This document shows positions 54,508 to 63,592 of a stretch of DNA of 64,000 nucleotides, piece by piece. Within the stretch, counting starts at the first letter, position 1; each line of letters begins with the position of its first letter. Where the stretch lies: NCBI RefSeq assembly GCF_020165985.1, contig NZ_JAIUKZ010000011.1, positions 62,001 to 126,000 of the forward strand. Reading direction: 5' to 3'. The DNA comes from Bacillus sp. RAR_GA_16. GTDB taxonomy: Bacteria; Bacillota; Bacilli; Bacillales; Guptibacillaceae. The notes under the pieces were generated by a model. It did not search any database. It was not told the origin of the DNA and was given only the letters and a program-made list of their open reading frames with translations. Made by a program: the position numbers and the translations under genes.

Positions 54508-55374
54508 TTGTTACTTCTATTTGCATTACCAGTTGGCTTAGCCATTGGGGCGATCTCGGGCTTTTTCGGTGTAGGCGGCGGATTTCTCCTTACACCACTT
54601 CTCCTCTTACTTGGTTATCCTCCAACAACGGCCATAACGATTAGTTTACTTTACAGTATGAGTACCTCGATTTCTGGTGCACTAACCTATATACAAAGCA
54701 AGAATATCCTTCTAAAAACGGCGGTTTTCTTAGCACTTAGTGGGATGATTGGTACACAGCTTGCTAAACCAGTTATTCTTTACTTAACCGAAAACGGCCT
54801 CGATGATGCTGTCATTTCTATTTTGTATCTGTTCCTTTTAGGATACTTTGCCATTTCAATGTTTCTAAAAGCCCCGAATACCGAAGGAACTAACGTTACT
54901 TCTACCATTTCCCCTCTTCAAACAATTTTAATCGGCTTACTAGGTGGGTTTATTTCATCTATCCTTGGTGTAGGGGGAGGCTTTGTGATGGTGCCATTAT
55001 TAATCAACGTTTTACACTTACCAGCTCGACTAGCCGTTGGCACATCGCTTACCTCCATCTTTTTCATTGTATCAACAGGCTTCTTTTCCTATATCCAAAC
55101 TGTCACTATCCCCCTTACACTAGCTATCCTTCTTGTCAGTGGGGCCTTGTTCGGTGCGCGATTCGGTGCAAAAATAACAGCTTCTTTCTCTGAGGAAATG
55201 ATAAAAAAATTGTTAGCGACTCTTTACTTGTTCACGCTGATGAGTATCTTATTCAAGCTTCTCCACCATGCAACGTCTGGGCTTCTTCTCCTAGTCGGCT
55301 ATATCGTGACACTAATTATTCTCTTTCTTTACCAGTATTGGACGAAAAAGAAGCGCCTATTCTTTTTTGAATAG
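54508..55374 (+). CDS. TauE/SafE-type sulfite/organosulfonate exporter family protein
   Basis: A 288-residue polytopic membrane protein with the two-repeat TauE/SafE/DUF81 layout. GAISGFFGVGGGFLLTPLLLLLG at about 13-35 and GGFISSILGVGGGFVMVPLLI at about 150-170 are the repeat signatures. Substrate unknown, possibly a sulfur oxyanion. TTG start with GGAG at 8 nt. Transcribed opposite to its neighbours and placed between uvrB and csbA, genes that are adjacent in B. subtilis. Confidence 0.88.
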   Translation: MLLLFALPVGLAIGAISGFFGVGGGFLLTPLLLLLGYPPTTAITISLLYSMSTSISGALTYIQSKNILLKTAVFLALSGMIGTQLAKPVILYLTENGLDDAVISILYLFLLGYFAISMFLKAPNTEGTNVTSTISPLQTILIGLLGGFISSILGVGGGFVMVPLLINVLHLPARLAVGTSLTSIFFIVSTGFFSYIQTVTIPLTLAILLVSGALFGARFGAKITASFSEEMIKKLLATLYLFTLMSILFKLLHHATSGLLLLVGYIVTLIILFLYQYWTKKKRLFFFE

Positions 55375-55380
55375 ACGCTA
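55343..55380 (-). terminator. Terminator of csbA inside the 3' end of the permease gene
   Basis: On the minus strand, AGCGTCTATTC / GAATAGGCGCT with one mismatch, then TTCTTTTTC. The stem lies in coding sequence of the convergent gene. Confidence 0.65.
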
Positions 55381-55608
55381 CTTCATCTTTTTCTTGTTTT
55401 GTTTTTGCGTTTGCATAGAAAAATAAAAACCTATGAGTGAAGACAAAACAGTTAATAAAATAAGGTGAATGGGATGATCAACCCCACCAAACACAGCCCA
55501 CATAAATAAGATCGTTAATCCGAAACTGACGTATGTGTTATATGTTACTCGTGTAAACACGACCATGATAATTGCTGGAACGAATAAAGCAATTAAGATT
55601 CCTTGCAT
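55378..55608 (-). CDS. csbA: Small membrane protein CsbA
   Basis: 76 residues, the same length as B. subtilis CsbA. Three short hydrophobic segments (about 3-20, 27-42, 47-63), the early FTRVTYNTYVSFGL stretch and a Lys-rich C-terminus (KQNKKKMK). CsbA is a sigma-B general-stress gene near uvrBA. I looked for a GTTTAA-N14-GGGTAT promoter and found only a GTTTAA inside the upstream gene, so sigma-B control is not shown. Function unknown. Confidence 0.75.
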   Translation of the reverse strand: MQGILIALFVPAIIMVVFTRVTYNTYVSFGLTILFMWAVFGGVDHPIHLILLTVLSSLIGFYFSMQTQKQNKKKMK

Positions 55609-55697
55609 AAGAATAAGTTCCCCTCTCTAAGCACTTCTCTCCCCATCTTACAACAAGAAGGGGAGAGAAAGCTATGATGAGTAGGGATTTTATCTTA

Positions 55698-56252
55698 TTA
55701 AACTCCAGTAAATTGAGCAGCATCCCATGGTTTTGGCGTTCCAAATTCCCGTGCTAACTTTCGACTTTCGCCTTTTCTTCCTTTACGAAGCTCTTTGCGT
55801 TCAGCAGCTGTTTCATTCAAGAATTTTTCTTCTTCTGTTTCAGGATAGACACCGGGTACTTCAACCGGGTTTCCTTCTTCATCAAGAGCTACAAAAGTGA
55901 GAAGCGCCGTTGCACACACATGACGTTCACCGGTGAACATCTTCTCTGCGATGGCTTTCACAAAAACTTCCATCGATGTTTTATGCGTCCACGTTACCAT
56001 CGATTCAAGACAGACGATGTCACCCTGATGAATCGGATGAAGGAAATCGACCGAATCGGTTGAAGCTGTCACACAAGGTCTTCTTGAATGACGAGTTGCT
56101 GAAATCAGAGCAACATCATCAATAAAGGCCATTAATTGACCTCCAAACAACGTTCCATGAATATTCGTATGAGTTGGATTTACAACTGTAGCTTTCGCCG
56201 TTCTAGACTCATTCGTTGACTTCATGTTGTTATTTTCCGTTACATGGTTCAT
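55698..56252 (-). CDS. Acyl-CoA thioesterase (YkhA-like hotdog fold)
   Basis: A 184-residue cytosolic hotdog-fold thioesterase. HTNIHGTLFGGQLMAFIDDVALISATRHSRR contains the catalytic Asp of the BFIT/YkhA group, followed by VDFLHPIHQGDIV and MEVFVKAIAEKMFTGERH. The Lys/Arg-rich C-terminal extension (about 150-175) is common. Hydrolyses acyl-CoAs; chain preference unknown. Confidence 0.92.
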   Translation of the reverse strand: MNHVTENNNMKSTNESRTAKATVVNPTHTNIHGTLFGGQLMAFIDDVALISATRHSRRPCVTASTDSVDFLHPIHQGDIVCLESMVTWTHKTSMEVFVKAIAEKMFTGERHVCATALLTFVALDEEGNPVEVPGVYPETEEEKFLNETAAERKELRKGRKGESRKLAREFGTPKPWDAAQFTGV

Positions 56253-56329
56253 TCTAAATCACTCTCTTTCTATTAAAAGCAGCTGTTCAGGTTTTAAATG
56301 AAAAAATACATGAACAAATTGCTTTAATC

Positions 56330-56674
56330 CTAAATAACTTTAGCAGTATATTTAAAGCATCGATCGCTAATGCGAATGATTGGATATTCTGTCGATTCAG
56401 CAAGGCTCATAAGGAGATTAAAAACCGTTGTCTTTGAAATGGATATTCCATAATGCTTTTCAAGTAGATCAGAGAGGTAGAGGGGACCCATACCAACTTG
56501 TGATCGCTGTAAAATTTCGACAACTTCCTTAGTGGGTGCATCTGTTACTACCGAAGTGCTGCCATTCATTTGACTCATAATCGTTTCGCGCTCTATTTCA
56601 AACTTTTGAAGCAACTTCATTTCTCTCGCGTTGAGATCCATCAATTGCTGCTGTAGCTGAGTTTCTCCAGTCAT
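56330..56674 (-). CDS. Short Rok-like DNA-binding protein
   Basis: 114 residues from the ATG at 56674 (AAAGGAG at 9 nt). The N-terminal coiled coil (about 5-40) with LQQQLMDLNAREMKLLQKF followed by EIERE resembles the oligomerisation helix of Bacillus Rok, with N, E, K, I, E and R in matching places as I recall that sequence. The C-terminal 60 residues (SDLLEKHYGISISKTTVFN, then LL) resemble Rok's winged helix. The long neutral linker of Rok is nearly absent, as in the plasmid-borne sRok form. Rok represses comK and silences AT-rich foreign DNA; the role here is inferred. A longer frame up to 56797 has no support. Confidence 0.65.
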   Translation of the reverse strand: MTGETQLQQQLMDLNAREMKLLQKFEIERETIMSQMNGSTSVVTDAPTKEVVEILQRSQVGMGPLYLSDLLEKHYGISISKTTVFNLLMSLAESTEYPIIRISDRCFKYTAKVI

Positions 56675-56896
56675 TATGACATGCTCCTTTACGTTAAGAA
56701 TGATCAAATTGTAGCAAGTGAATGCGATACGAACAAGACTGTCAAAATCACTGTAAACGCAACCATACAGGCATTTAGCCGTTTTTTTCACTTCCATATA
56801 TTTCTTGAATAGTTTCTATAACAAATCGGCATAGAAGTTCAGCAGGTTTTTCGTAAAAAGATGTTTGATTTTTTTATCTCTTTGTATCATGTGCCT

Positions 56897-56932
56897 AAAA
56901 AAAAGAAGAAGGGATGGGACCCTTCTTCTTTA
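56897..56932 (-). terminator. Terminator of minJ
   Basis: AAAGAAGAAGGGT / CCCTTCTTCTTT with a short loop and TTTTTTTT on the minus strand. Confidence 0.92.
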
Positions 56933-56943
56933 ATGTTCACTGA

Positions 56944-58134
56944 TTATTGAGCTTCTTCTTGATCTTCAAAGCGATGATCTTTCACGAATAATAAACCTAG
57001 TTCATGATGGGTATTGTTGTAAAGGGCCTTTTGTTCAAACCTTATTTCACCATTAATGTCCAGAACCTCTAGTTTACAAAACGCTGCATTCCGTTGAAGT
57101 GCTGTATAAAAATCAACGCCTTTTCCTAATGAAAGACCATTTACTTTTGAAATCACTTCCCCCACTTGTAAGCTCATTTGATCTGCAGGAGACCCTGGAA
57201 GAATTCCCAAAATTACAAGCCCCTCATTTCGCTCGTTGAAATAGGCAGGCTTGTTTTTACCACGATGAAGAAGCAATATACTAGCTCGTCCCACTATCAC
57301 AAATCCAATGGCAGCTAGTGCGACCCACTGATTATCTAGAAAATAACTAATCAGAGCAATGATTACCGTTCCACCACCAATAAGAGCGACTTGTCTTCCA
57401 TTTGTTTTCATTTCAGGTTGTGGTAGCGCGTGATGAATAAGCTTTCGGAAACCGATTGGAAAAGGCAATAACAAAAAGGTATAGGTTTGCTCTCCAAAAT
57501 GAAGAAGCGGCCACCACGAGAGTGCTTCCACATTGCCAACTGGTAGAAAAAGAAAAAGAGGTAGGAGCCATAATCTCTGCATCTCATGTGAACCAACTAT
57601 TTTGCCCCTCTTACTTTCAACAAGTCTAGGTGATGTCTGTTTACCTGCATTCGTGGCAATTAAATAACCTTCTATAAAAACAAGAAATCCAGTCAAAAGA
57701 GCCAGTGCAATGAACGAAGTGGATTCAATTCCTTCTTGTAATTCATTCAGTGTGTCATAACCAAGGTCCATAGGCGTGTAGAACATTACCGCTAAAACTG
57801 GAAGAATGATGACAAAGGCAGGCGATAAAAAACGTATCTGACCCGTGAGTATAAGCAAAAGTGCTGCAATGCTCATGACGACAGTCGCACTAAAAGGAAC
57901 TGTTAAACCTAAAAAGAGATTTAAAAGTAAAAAAGCAGCTCCAATCATTAAACTTGGGACGATTGCAAAAACGACGTCGTCTAAAACATCATGAACTCTA
58001 GTATGAAAATCTCTTCGGTCACGTTTTACTCGTGAACGGCCAAGTATGAAAGCTCCGATGATGGTAATATACGTAAGAGGGTGAAGAAAAAAGCTCATCA
58101 ACCCTTTAAGTAGTGATAGGCCAATAGTGTCCAT
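56944..58134 (-). CDS. minJ: Division-site topological determinant MinJ
   Basis: 396 residues. About eight membrane helices occupy 1-300, and a C-terminal PDZ-like domain starts about 305 (GILPGSPADQMSLQVGEVI). In B. subtilis MinJ bridges DivIVA and MinD at septum and poles. A second gene of this type is absent, and the gene lies next to ctpB and ftsEX as in B. subtilis. Confidence 0.92.
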   Translation of the reverse strand: MDTIGLSLLKGLMSFFLHPLTYITIIGAFILGRSRVKRDRRDFHTRVHDVLDDVVFAIVPSLMIGAAFLLLNLFLGLTVPFSATVVMSIAALLLILTGQIRFLSPAFVIILPVLAVMFYTPMDLGYDTLNELQEGIESTSFIALALLTGFLVFIEGYLIATNAGKQTSPRLVESKRGKIVGSHEMQRLWLLPLFLFLPVGNVEALSWWPLLHFGEQTYTFLLLPFPIGFRKLIHHALPQPEMKTNGRQVALIGGGTVIIALISYFLDNQWVALAAIGFVIVGRASILLLHRGKNKPAYFNERNEGLVILGILPGSPADQMSLQVGEVISKVNGLSLGKGVDFYTALQRNAAFCKLEVLDINGEIRFEQKALYNNTHHELGLLFVKDHRFEDQEEAQ

Positions 58135-58240
58135 TTATAATCCTCCATGCTTAAGTTCCTATTTATTTATGACATAGGAAAAAAATTAATTTTCGGCGTT
58201 TGTATGATCGCTCTTCGTCTCCTGCAAGATTAAGAATTCG

Positions 58241-58273
58241 AAAAAAATTCCGCAGGTTTTTCCTGCGGAATAG
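58241..58273 (-). terminator. Terminator of ctpB
   Basis: ATTCCGCAGG / CCTGCGGAAT with an A-rich loop, then TTTTTTT on the minus strand. Confidence 0.92.
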
Positions 58274-58306
58274 CTTCGACATGAACCGTTCAATTCCTTC
58301 TTACGA

Positions 58307-59752
58307 TTATTTTGTAAGAAGCTCAACAGCCGTTTCCAACTGCACATCATTATCAGGATTACGAATAGATTCAATGATCTTCTCCTGAAGTTTTTGAGCC
58401 GTTTTTTCGTCTATTTTACCCGTCACATTTAAATCATTCGAACGTTGAAAGGCTTTTACAGCTGTCACTGTTTTTTCACTGAAGTAACCATCTTTGCGCC
58501 CTGGTTCAAATCCAAGACCTTTTAACATCACTTGTGCTGATTCCACTTGTTCGTTATTTTGGTCAAACGTTAGTGTTTTTTCAGCAGATAATGGATTGAC
58601 ATAGAAATAACCAGGTTGCTTCGCCTCAACAGTTGGCTCAATTCCTTTTTTATGGATCCAATTTCCGTCTGGAGTTAGCCATTTAAACATGGTGAGTTTA
58701 ATATTACTGCCATCTCCAAGATCGACTGTCGATTGAACCGTACCTTTACCAAAGGACGTTTCGCCGACTAAATCATAGCCGCCTGCTTCTTTCAGTGCAC
58801 CCGCTAGGATTTCTGCAGCTGATGCGCTGCCACGATCAATCAACCCTACGATTGGATAGTCTTTTTTCTCTTCAAGGGACGAAACTGACCCTTGCTTTTC
58901 CCCTTCACGATCTTCAATTTGAACATAAGGCTTATCATTTGGGATAAGCTCCTCCGCCATTTCTGAAACAACATTCAAAAGGCCACCAGGATTATTACGA
59001 ACATCGAGGACAAGACCGTCAATCCCCTGTTCTTCCAATTTTCCTAATTCTTGCGAAAAGCTTTTAGCCGTATCTTCTGAAAAGGACGTTACTTGTAAGA
59101 CGCCGATTGTTTTTCCGTTTTGTTCGATCGTTTTTGCGTGGACCGTTTCAATTGGAATCTCATCACGCGTTACTTCAACGGTCATAACCTCTGAAGCTCC
59201 TGGACGTTGGACTCCTAGCTTTACGACCGTTCCTTTTTCACCACGAATCTTTAAAACTGCATCGTATAAATCAAGGCCTTCCGTACTTTCACCATCAATT
59301 GTCATAATTTTGTCTTTCGGACGTAGGCCCGCTTTCTCCGCAGGAGAGTCTTTATACGGAGAGACAATCGTAACCCTTCCATCCGTCATATTGACCTCTG
59401 CCCCAATTCCTTCAAAAGAGGAACCAAGCGATTGGCTAAATTGCTCGGCTGTTTTTGGATCCATATACACAGAATAAGGATCTTCTAGCGTATCCACCAT
59501 TCCTTTAATGGCTCCATCCAGCAGATCTTTTTGATCAACATCTTTTACGTAGCGATCTTTAATTAACTCATAAGCTTTATTAATTTTCGTTAACTCTTCT
59601 GACTCTATTTCATTTCCTGATCCAAGAGTTAAAGATTGAGCGCTTCCTTCAGGCTCGTCCTGAAATAATGTAAATGCCGCATATGTACCACCTGAACCGA
59701 TGACCAGGGCAACCAAGACCAGCAAAGCGACAACTTTCCCCTGTATCCTCAT
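58307..59752 (-). CDS. ctpB: C-terminal processing serine protease CtpB
   Basis: 481 residues. N-terminal signal anchor (about 6-28), PDZ domain (about 110-195), the S41 protease domain with Ser309 (DRGSASAAEI), Lys336 (TSFGKGTVQ) and Gln340, and a C-terminal peptidoglycan-binding domain (about 400-460). In sporulating Bacilli CtpB cleaves SpoIVFA to activate sigma-K. The ATG at 59752 follows GAGGTG at 6 nt; the GTG at 59761 is part of that site. Confidence 0.96.
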   Translation of the reverse strand: MRIQGKVVALLVLVALVIGSGGTYAAFTLFQDEPEGSAQSLTLGSGNEIESEELTKINKAYELIKDRYVKDVDQKDLLDGAIKGMVDTLEDPYSVYMDPKTAEQFSQSLGSSFEGIGAEVNMTDGRVTIVSPYKDSPAEKAGLRPKDKIMTIDGESTEGLDLYDAVLKIRGEKGTVVKLGVQRPGASEVMTVEVTRDEIPIETVHAKTIEQNGKTIGVLQVTSFSEDTAKSFSQELGKLEEQGIDGLVLDVRNNPGGLLNVVSEMAEELIPNDKPYVQIEDREGEKQGSVSSLEEKKDYPIVGLIDRGSASAAEILAGALKEAGGYDLVGETSFGKGTVQSTVDLGDGSNIKLTMFKWLTPDGNWIHKKGIEPTVEAKQPGYFYVNPLSAEKTLTFDQNNEQVESAQVMLKGLGFEPGRKDGYFSEKTVTAVKAFQRSNDLNVTGKIDEKTAQKLQEKIIESIRNPDNDVQLETAVELLTK

Positions 59753-59908
59753 TGTACTCACCTCTTCTGATTTGAAGGAAAAGGCACCCCATCATAACGA
59801 TGCGATGCCTTTTCATCTTATTGTACTATATGATTCAGTTGTTTTCATTATGTTTCCATCTCAGAATGTGAGGGGAAAGAAATAAATCCGTTAAATATAG
59901 CGTCCAGT

Positions 59909-61261
59909 TTATTGAATATAGTTCATTGGGTTAACGGCATTTGACTTACTAGAGTTCCATGAACCTTTATGGATTTCAAAGTGTAGATGTTGTCCAGTTG
60001 AATGACCAGTATTACCCATTGTACCTAGATAAGTTCCCTGACTTACCGACTGACCTGTTGATACCGCACGGTTTTGCATATGAGCGTACACCGTTGTGTA
60101 CATTTGTCCGTTAATGCTATGTGTGATGAATACAACATTTCCGTAAGAATCTGAGTGATATGATCTTAATACCGTTCCATCTGCAGCAGCTACTACCGGA
60201 TTTTGACCACCTTGTGCAATATCAATACCTGCGTGGAAAGTTCCCCAGCGCTGTCCTAATCCTGATGTAATAGGCCCAGCAGCAGGTTTAATGAATGATG
60301 CGTTACTACTAGAAGGTGCTGGCTTAGGCGCAGGTGCTGGTGCTGAGTTTGAACTGCTTGAGCTGTTTGAGCTGCTAGACTTGCTTGAGCTAGCTGCAGC
60401 TTCTTTTTTCGCCTGTGCTTCAGCTTCAGCTTTTTCTCTTGCGGCTTTAGCAGCTGCAGCTTTACGTTCTTCTTCTGCTTTACGAGCGGCTTCTTCAGCA
60501 CGTTTGATTTCTTGCTTCACTGCTGATTCTTGCGCAGCAAGAAGTTCAGCTGTTTCATTTAAATCCATCATATGATTATGAAGTTCGCCTTCTTCTGCTT
60601 CAAGGGACTTCATTAGCTTATCTTTTTGTGCTTTTTTAGAATCGAGTTCCTGTTTAAGATCCTCAAGCTCGGCTTTATTTTCTTCAAGAGAAGCTAATTT
60701 CTCTTCTACTTGCGCTTTCTTTTCTTCTACAGCTTCTTTATCCGCTTTGTGCTCTTCAAGGATTTTTTTGTCTTGATCAGCAATCGTATTGAGTGCAAGA
60801 ACGCGCTCTACTAGATCACCAAAGTCCGTTGCTCCAAGAAGAACTTCCATATAGTCAACCGTTCCGCCACCGTTTTGCTGCATAGAACGAACACGGTCCT
60901 TAAGTAATTTATCTCGTTCAGCAATACGCTCTTCTAAAGCTTTAATATCTTCCTTCAATTGCTCAATCTCAGCATTCGTATCTTTGATTTCTTTTTCTTT
61001 TGCTGTAATTTTATCGTCAGTTTCAGCTACTTCTTTGTTAAGTTGTTCAATTTCGGCTTGAACATCTTCTTGCTCTGCTTTCACATCAGCTAGTTCAGAT
61101 TCTTTTTTCTTCAACTCTTCTTGATTTGACGATTGCTTTTCTTTTACATTATTCAGTTGATCATCAAGATTTTCCGCACTAGCCGTTTGTGGAAGTGCTG
61201 TTGACAGTCCACTTAATCCTAGCGTTAGTGTTAGAGCCGTTGCCAATATTTTATGCTTCAA
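59909..61261 (-). CDS. Secreted M23 peptidoglycan hydrolase with coiled coil (EnvC/CwlO-like)
   Basis: 450 residues. Signal peptide (about 1-30, ending ASA), long coiled coil (about 35-260), Ala/Lys and Ser/Pro-rich linker (about 265-325), then an M23 LytM domain with Zn motifs FHAGID and GQHLHFEIH. FtsEX activates such hydrolases, and the gene is directly downstream of ftsX, so pairing is likely. TTG at 61261 is preferred: GGGGGAGG lies 8 nt upstream. The linker is low in complexity. Confidence 0.92.
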   Translation of the reverse strand: MKHKILATALTLTLGLSGLSTALPQTASAENLDDQLNNVKEKQSSNQEELKKKESELADVKAEQEDVQAEIEQLNKEVAETDDKITAKEKEIKDTNAEIEQLKEDIKALEERIAERDKLLKDRVRSMQQNGGGTVDYMEVLLGATDFGDLVERVLALNTIADQDKKILEEHKADKEAVEEKKAQVEEKLASLEENKAELEDLKQELDSKKAQKDKLMKSLEAEEGELHNHMMDLNETAELLAAQESAVKQEIKRAEEAARKAEEERKAAAAKAAREKAEAEAQAKKEAAASSSKSSSSNSSSSSNSAPAPAPKPAPSSSNASFIKPAAGPITSGLGQRWGTFHAGIDIAQGGQNPVVAAADGTVLRSYHSDSYGNVVFITHSINGQMYTTVYAHMQNRAVSTGQSVSQGTYLGTMGNTGHSTGQHLHFEIHKGSWNSSKSNAVNPMNYIQ

Positions 61262-61311
61262 TCTTTGTTCCTCCCCCAAAATAGATCAAACTATTTCTCT
61301 CTTATTTTCTT

Positions 61312-62205
61312 TTAAACTTTTAAGAATTTACGCATTGATGTGAGGCTCCCCCACACTCCGATAATGACACCGAGGACAATTAACAACCCTGATAACTGAT
61401 AGACAAACGGTGTAACCGGAAGTAAATCGATAAATAAAGTCGGAAAACGGTTAGCGATTAGATCAATTAAGTAATAATAACCGTATATAAGAATTCCAAT
61501 TGGGATGATGGATCCGAAAATACCGATCAAAATCCCTTCTACTAGAAACGGCCAGCGAATGAACCAATTGGTCGCTCCTACTAGTTTCATAATTTCAATT
61601 TCATGACTTCTGGCAACAATTGTTAGTTTAATTGTGTTTGAAATGAGGAACATGGCTGTAAATAGTAATCCAACAACAAGCGCTAGTCCCACATTTCGTG
61701 CAATTTCAAGAACTTTAAATAGGCGATTGACCGTGTCTTCTGCGAATTCGACATCCTGAACGTTTTCAAGCTGCTTAATTTCTTCAGCAACTGCTGTGAC
61801 ATCCTTAGGATCTTTCGTTTTCACTAAAAAGGCATCACTAAGTGGATTCTCATCCTTTAGCGACTCAAATACTTCGCCATCGTCTCCAAGGTTCTCAATT
61901 AAGTTATCTAATCCTTCTTCTTTAGATTGATAGGTAACGGATTCTACTTCAGAAATGTTTTCGATTCTCGATTTTAACTCATCCTGTTGATCTTGCTTCG
62001 CTGTTAAATCAATAAATGCACTGATTTCAACATCGCTTTCAAGCTGATCCCCAAATGCATTTAAATTGAGAAGTAACGCGAGACAAACCCCGACGAGAAG
62101 GAGTGTAACCGTAACGGCAGAAATGGAAGCGAAAGTCATCCAGCCATTTCGTCCAAGATTCTTAAAGCCTTCTTTTCCGTGACGACCAAATGTTTTAATT
62201 TTCAT
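61312..62205 (-). CDS. ftsX: Cell-division ABC transporter permease FtsX
   Basis: 297 residues with four membrane helices (about 25-45, 165-190, 215-240, 262-285) and an extracellular loop between helices 1 and 2. FGRHGKEGFKNLGRNGWMT is the typical N-terminus. Works with FtsE and hydrolases. The ATG at 62205 overlaps the ftsE end by 11 nt and follows AGGTG. Confidence 0.96.
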   Translation of the reverse strand: MKIKTFGRHGKEGFKNLGRNGWMTFASISAVTVTLLLVGVCLALLLNLNAFGDQLESDVEISAFIDLTAKQDQQDELKSRIENISEVESVTYQSKEEGLDNLIENLGDDGEVFESLKDENPLSDAFLVKTKDPKDVTAVAEEIKQLENVQDVEFAEDTVNRLFKVLEIARNVGLALVVGLLFTAMFLISNTIKLTIVARSHEIEIMKLVGATNWFIRWPFLVEGILIGIFGSIIPIGILIYGYYYLIDLIANRFPTLFIDLLPVTPFVYQLSGLLIVLGVIIGVWGSLTSMRKFLKV

Positions 62206-62881
62206 ACCCGTATTCACCTCTTGCTTCATCACGGGTTACCAAACCACCATCAATTGCAATAACACGTTTTCTGAATGTATTCACAATATCTTTATTATGG
62301 GTAGCCATAATAACAGTTGTACCGCGATTGTTGATTTGATCAAGTAAATCCATAATTCCCCACGCTGTTTCTGGATCCAGGTTTCCTGTTGGTTCATCAG
62401 TAAGTAGAATGTGAGGATTATTGACGATCGCTCTTGCTATTGAAACCCTCTGCTGTTCTCCCCCAGAAAGTTCATCAGGAAGGAACCTTGCTTTGTTTTT
62501 CAAATTAACGAGACTTAACGTTTCCATGACTCGCTTGCGCGTATTTGCTTTGCTTTCTTCGATGACTTCAAGAGCAAAAGCGACGTTTTCATAAACAGTT
62601 AATCTTGGTAAAAGCTTAAAATCCTGAAAAACAACGCCGATTTCGCGGCGTAGCTTAGGTACATGCTTGTTCTTTAACTTGCCAACATCTTTACCGTTAA
62701 TAATGATTGTTCCACTTGTAGCCTTTTCTTCCCGATACATCATTCTCATAAAAGTTGACTTACCGGCACCACTTGGCCCAACTATGTAAACAAACTCGCC
62801 CTTATTAATCTTAATATCGATTCCATTGATTGCTTTAATGCCATTGCTATACGTTTTCCAAACATCTTTCATTTCGATCAA
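62195..62881 (-). CDS. ftsE: Cell-division ATP-binding protein FtsE
   Basis: A 228-residue ABC ATPase. Walker A GPSGAGKST (about 37), signature LSGGEQQR, Walker B ILLTDEPTG, H-loop MATHNKD. TTG start at 62881 with GGAAGTGG upstream gives the family MIEMKDVWKTYSNG; the ATG three codons later has no ribosome site. Followed by ftsX and the M23 hydrolase. Confidence 0.97.
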   Translation of the reverse strand: MIEMKDVWKTYSNGIKAINGIDIKINKGEFVYIVGPSGAGKSTFMRMMYREEKATSGTIIINGKDVGKLKNKHVPKLRREIGVVFQDFKLLPRLTVYENVAFALEVIEESKANTRKRVMETLSLVNLKNKARFLPDELSGGEQQRVSIARAIVNNPHILLTDEPTGNLDPETAWGIMDLLDQINNRGTTVIMATHNKDIVNTFRKRVIAIDGGLVTRDEARGEYGYEN

Positions 62882-62983
62882 ATTGTACCACTTCCTACTT
62901 GCTTAAATTCTCGATGCAAATTCTTAGGAGTAAGGTTCTTATTGATAGTTCGTTTATTGATTAGTTCCTTTACATCTGAAGAT

Positions 62984-62989
62984 ATTATA
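62984..62989 (-). promoter_or_regulatory. Candidate -10 of the ftsEX operon
   Basis: TATAAT on the minus strand about 105 nt before the ftsE start; no strong -35 at 16-18 nt. The rest of 62882-63143 is AT-rich with no supported gene. Confidence 0.4.
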
Positions 62990-63143
62990 ACAAACAAATT
63001 CGCTATTTTAAGACAAATTTTTATTACATTTTTGTTTCAAGATGCCGGCATATGACATCTTCTGCAATAAAGCATTAATAATTTATAGATTGTTACATAA
63101 TTTATGGAACCATTAGGATGTTTTGAGATAGTATGATCCAAAT

Positions 63144-63173
63144 GAAAAAACACTCTAATCAGAGTGCTTTTTC
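63144..63173 (-). terminator. Terminator of cccB
   Basis: GCACTCT / AGAGTG stem, then TTTTTTCATTT on the minus strand. Confidence 0.88.
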
Positions 63174-63176
63174 ACA

Positions 63177-63551
63177 TTACTTCATGTCCGCTAGCCAACT
63201 TGCTAAATTTTCTTCTTTTTCTGTGTCTCCTCCCAGAATGTTACCTGGCATTTGGCCTTTTCCATTCTGTATGACAGTTAGTATTTCATCTTTTGATAAC
63301 CGAGACCCTACGTCTGAAATCTGAGGCCCTACTTTCCCTTGAAGGTTGTCACCATGACAGCTCAAGCAATTTGTTTGATATGTAGCTTCTGCTGCTTTTG
63401 CATCGTAATCACCAGACGACTCTCCTGCACTATCATTTGACGTACTATTGGAAGAACCTCCGTTATTATTTTCACTATTATTGCCCCCACCACACGCTGC
63501 AAGGCTAAAGAGTAAAACGACTGCAACTAAAATCCCTAACCATTTCTTCAT
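63177..63551 (-). CDS. cccB: Cytochrome c-551 lipoprotein
   Basis: 124 residues. Lipoprotein signal peptide with lipobox LAAC (Cys20), Ser/Asn-rich linker (about 22-48) and one class I heme domain: Cys62, Cys65, His66 (CLSCH) and Met101 as axial ligand (GQMPG). A membrane-anchored electron carrier on the outer face. AAGGGTGGAG precedes the ATG. Next to ftsE as in B. subtilis. Confidence 0.96.
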   Translation of the reverse strand: MKKWLGILVAVVLLFSLAACGGGNNSENNNGGSSNSTSNDSAGESSGDYDAKAAEATYQTNCLSCHGDNLQGKVGPQISDVGSRLSKDEILTVIQNGKGQMPGNILGGDTEKEENLASWLADMK

Positions 63552-63592
63552 TTACTCCACCCTTTACATTTATTTTCTATACTATATCCCGC

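Noticed and set aside
55609-55697. Sigma-B promoter upstream of csbA
   Set aside because: GTTTAA is present but no GGGTAT-like -10 at the right spacing.
60291-60575. Ala/Leu-rich 94-codon frame on +
   Set aside because: Antisense shadow of the Ala/Lys-rich linker of the M23 hydrolase.
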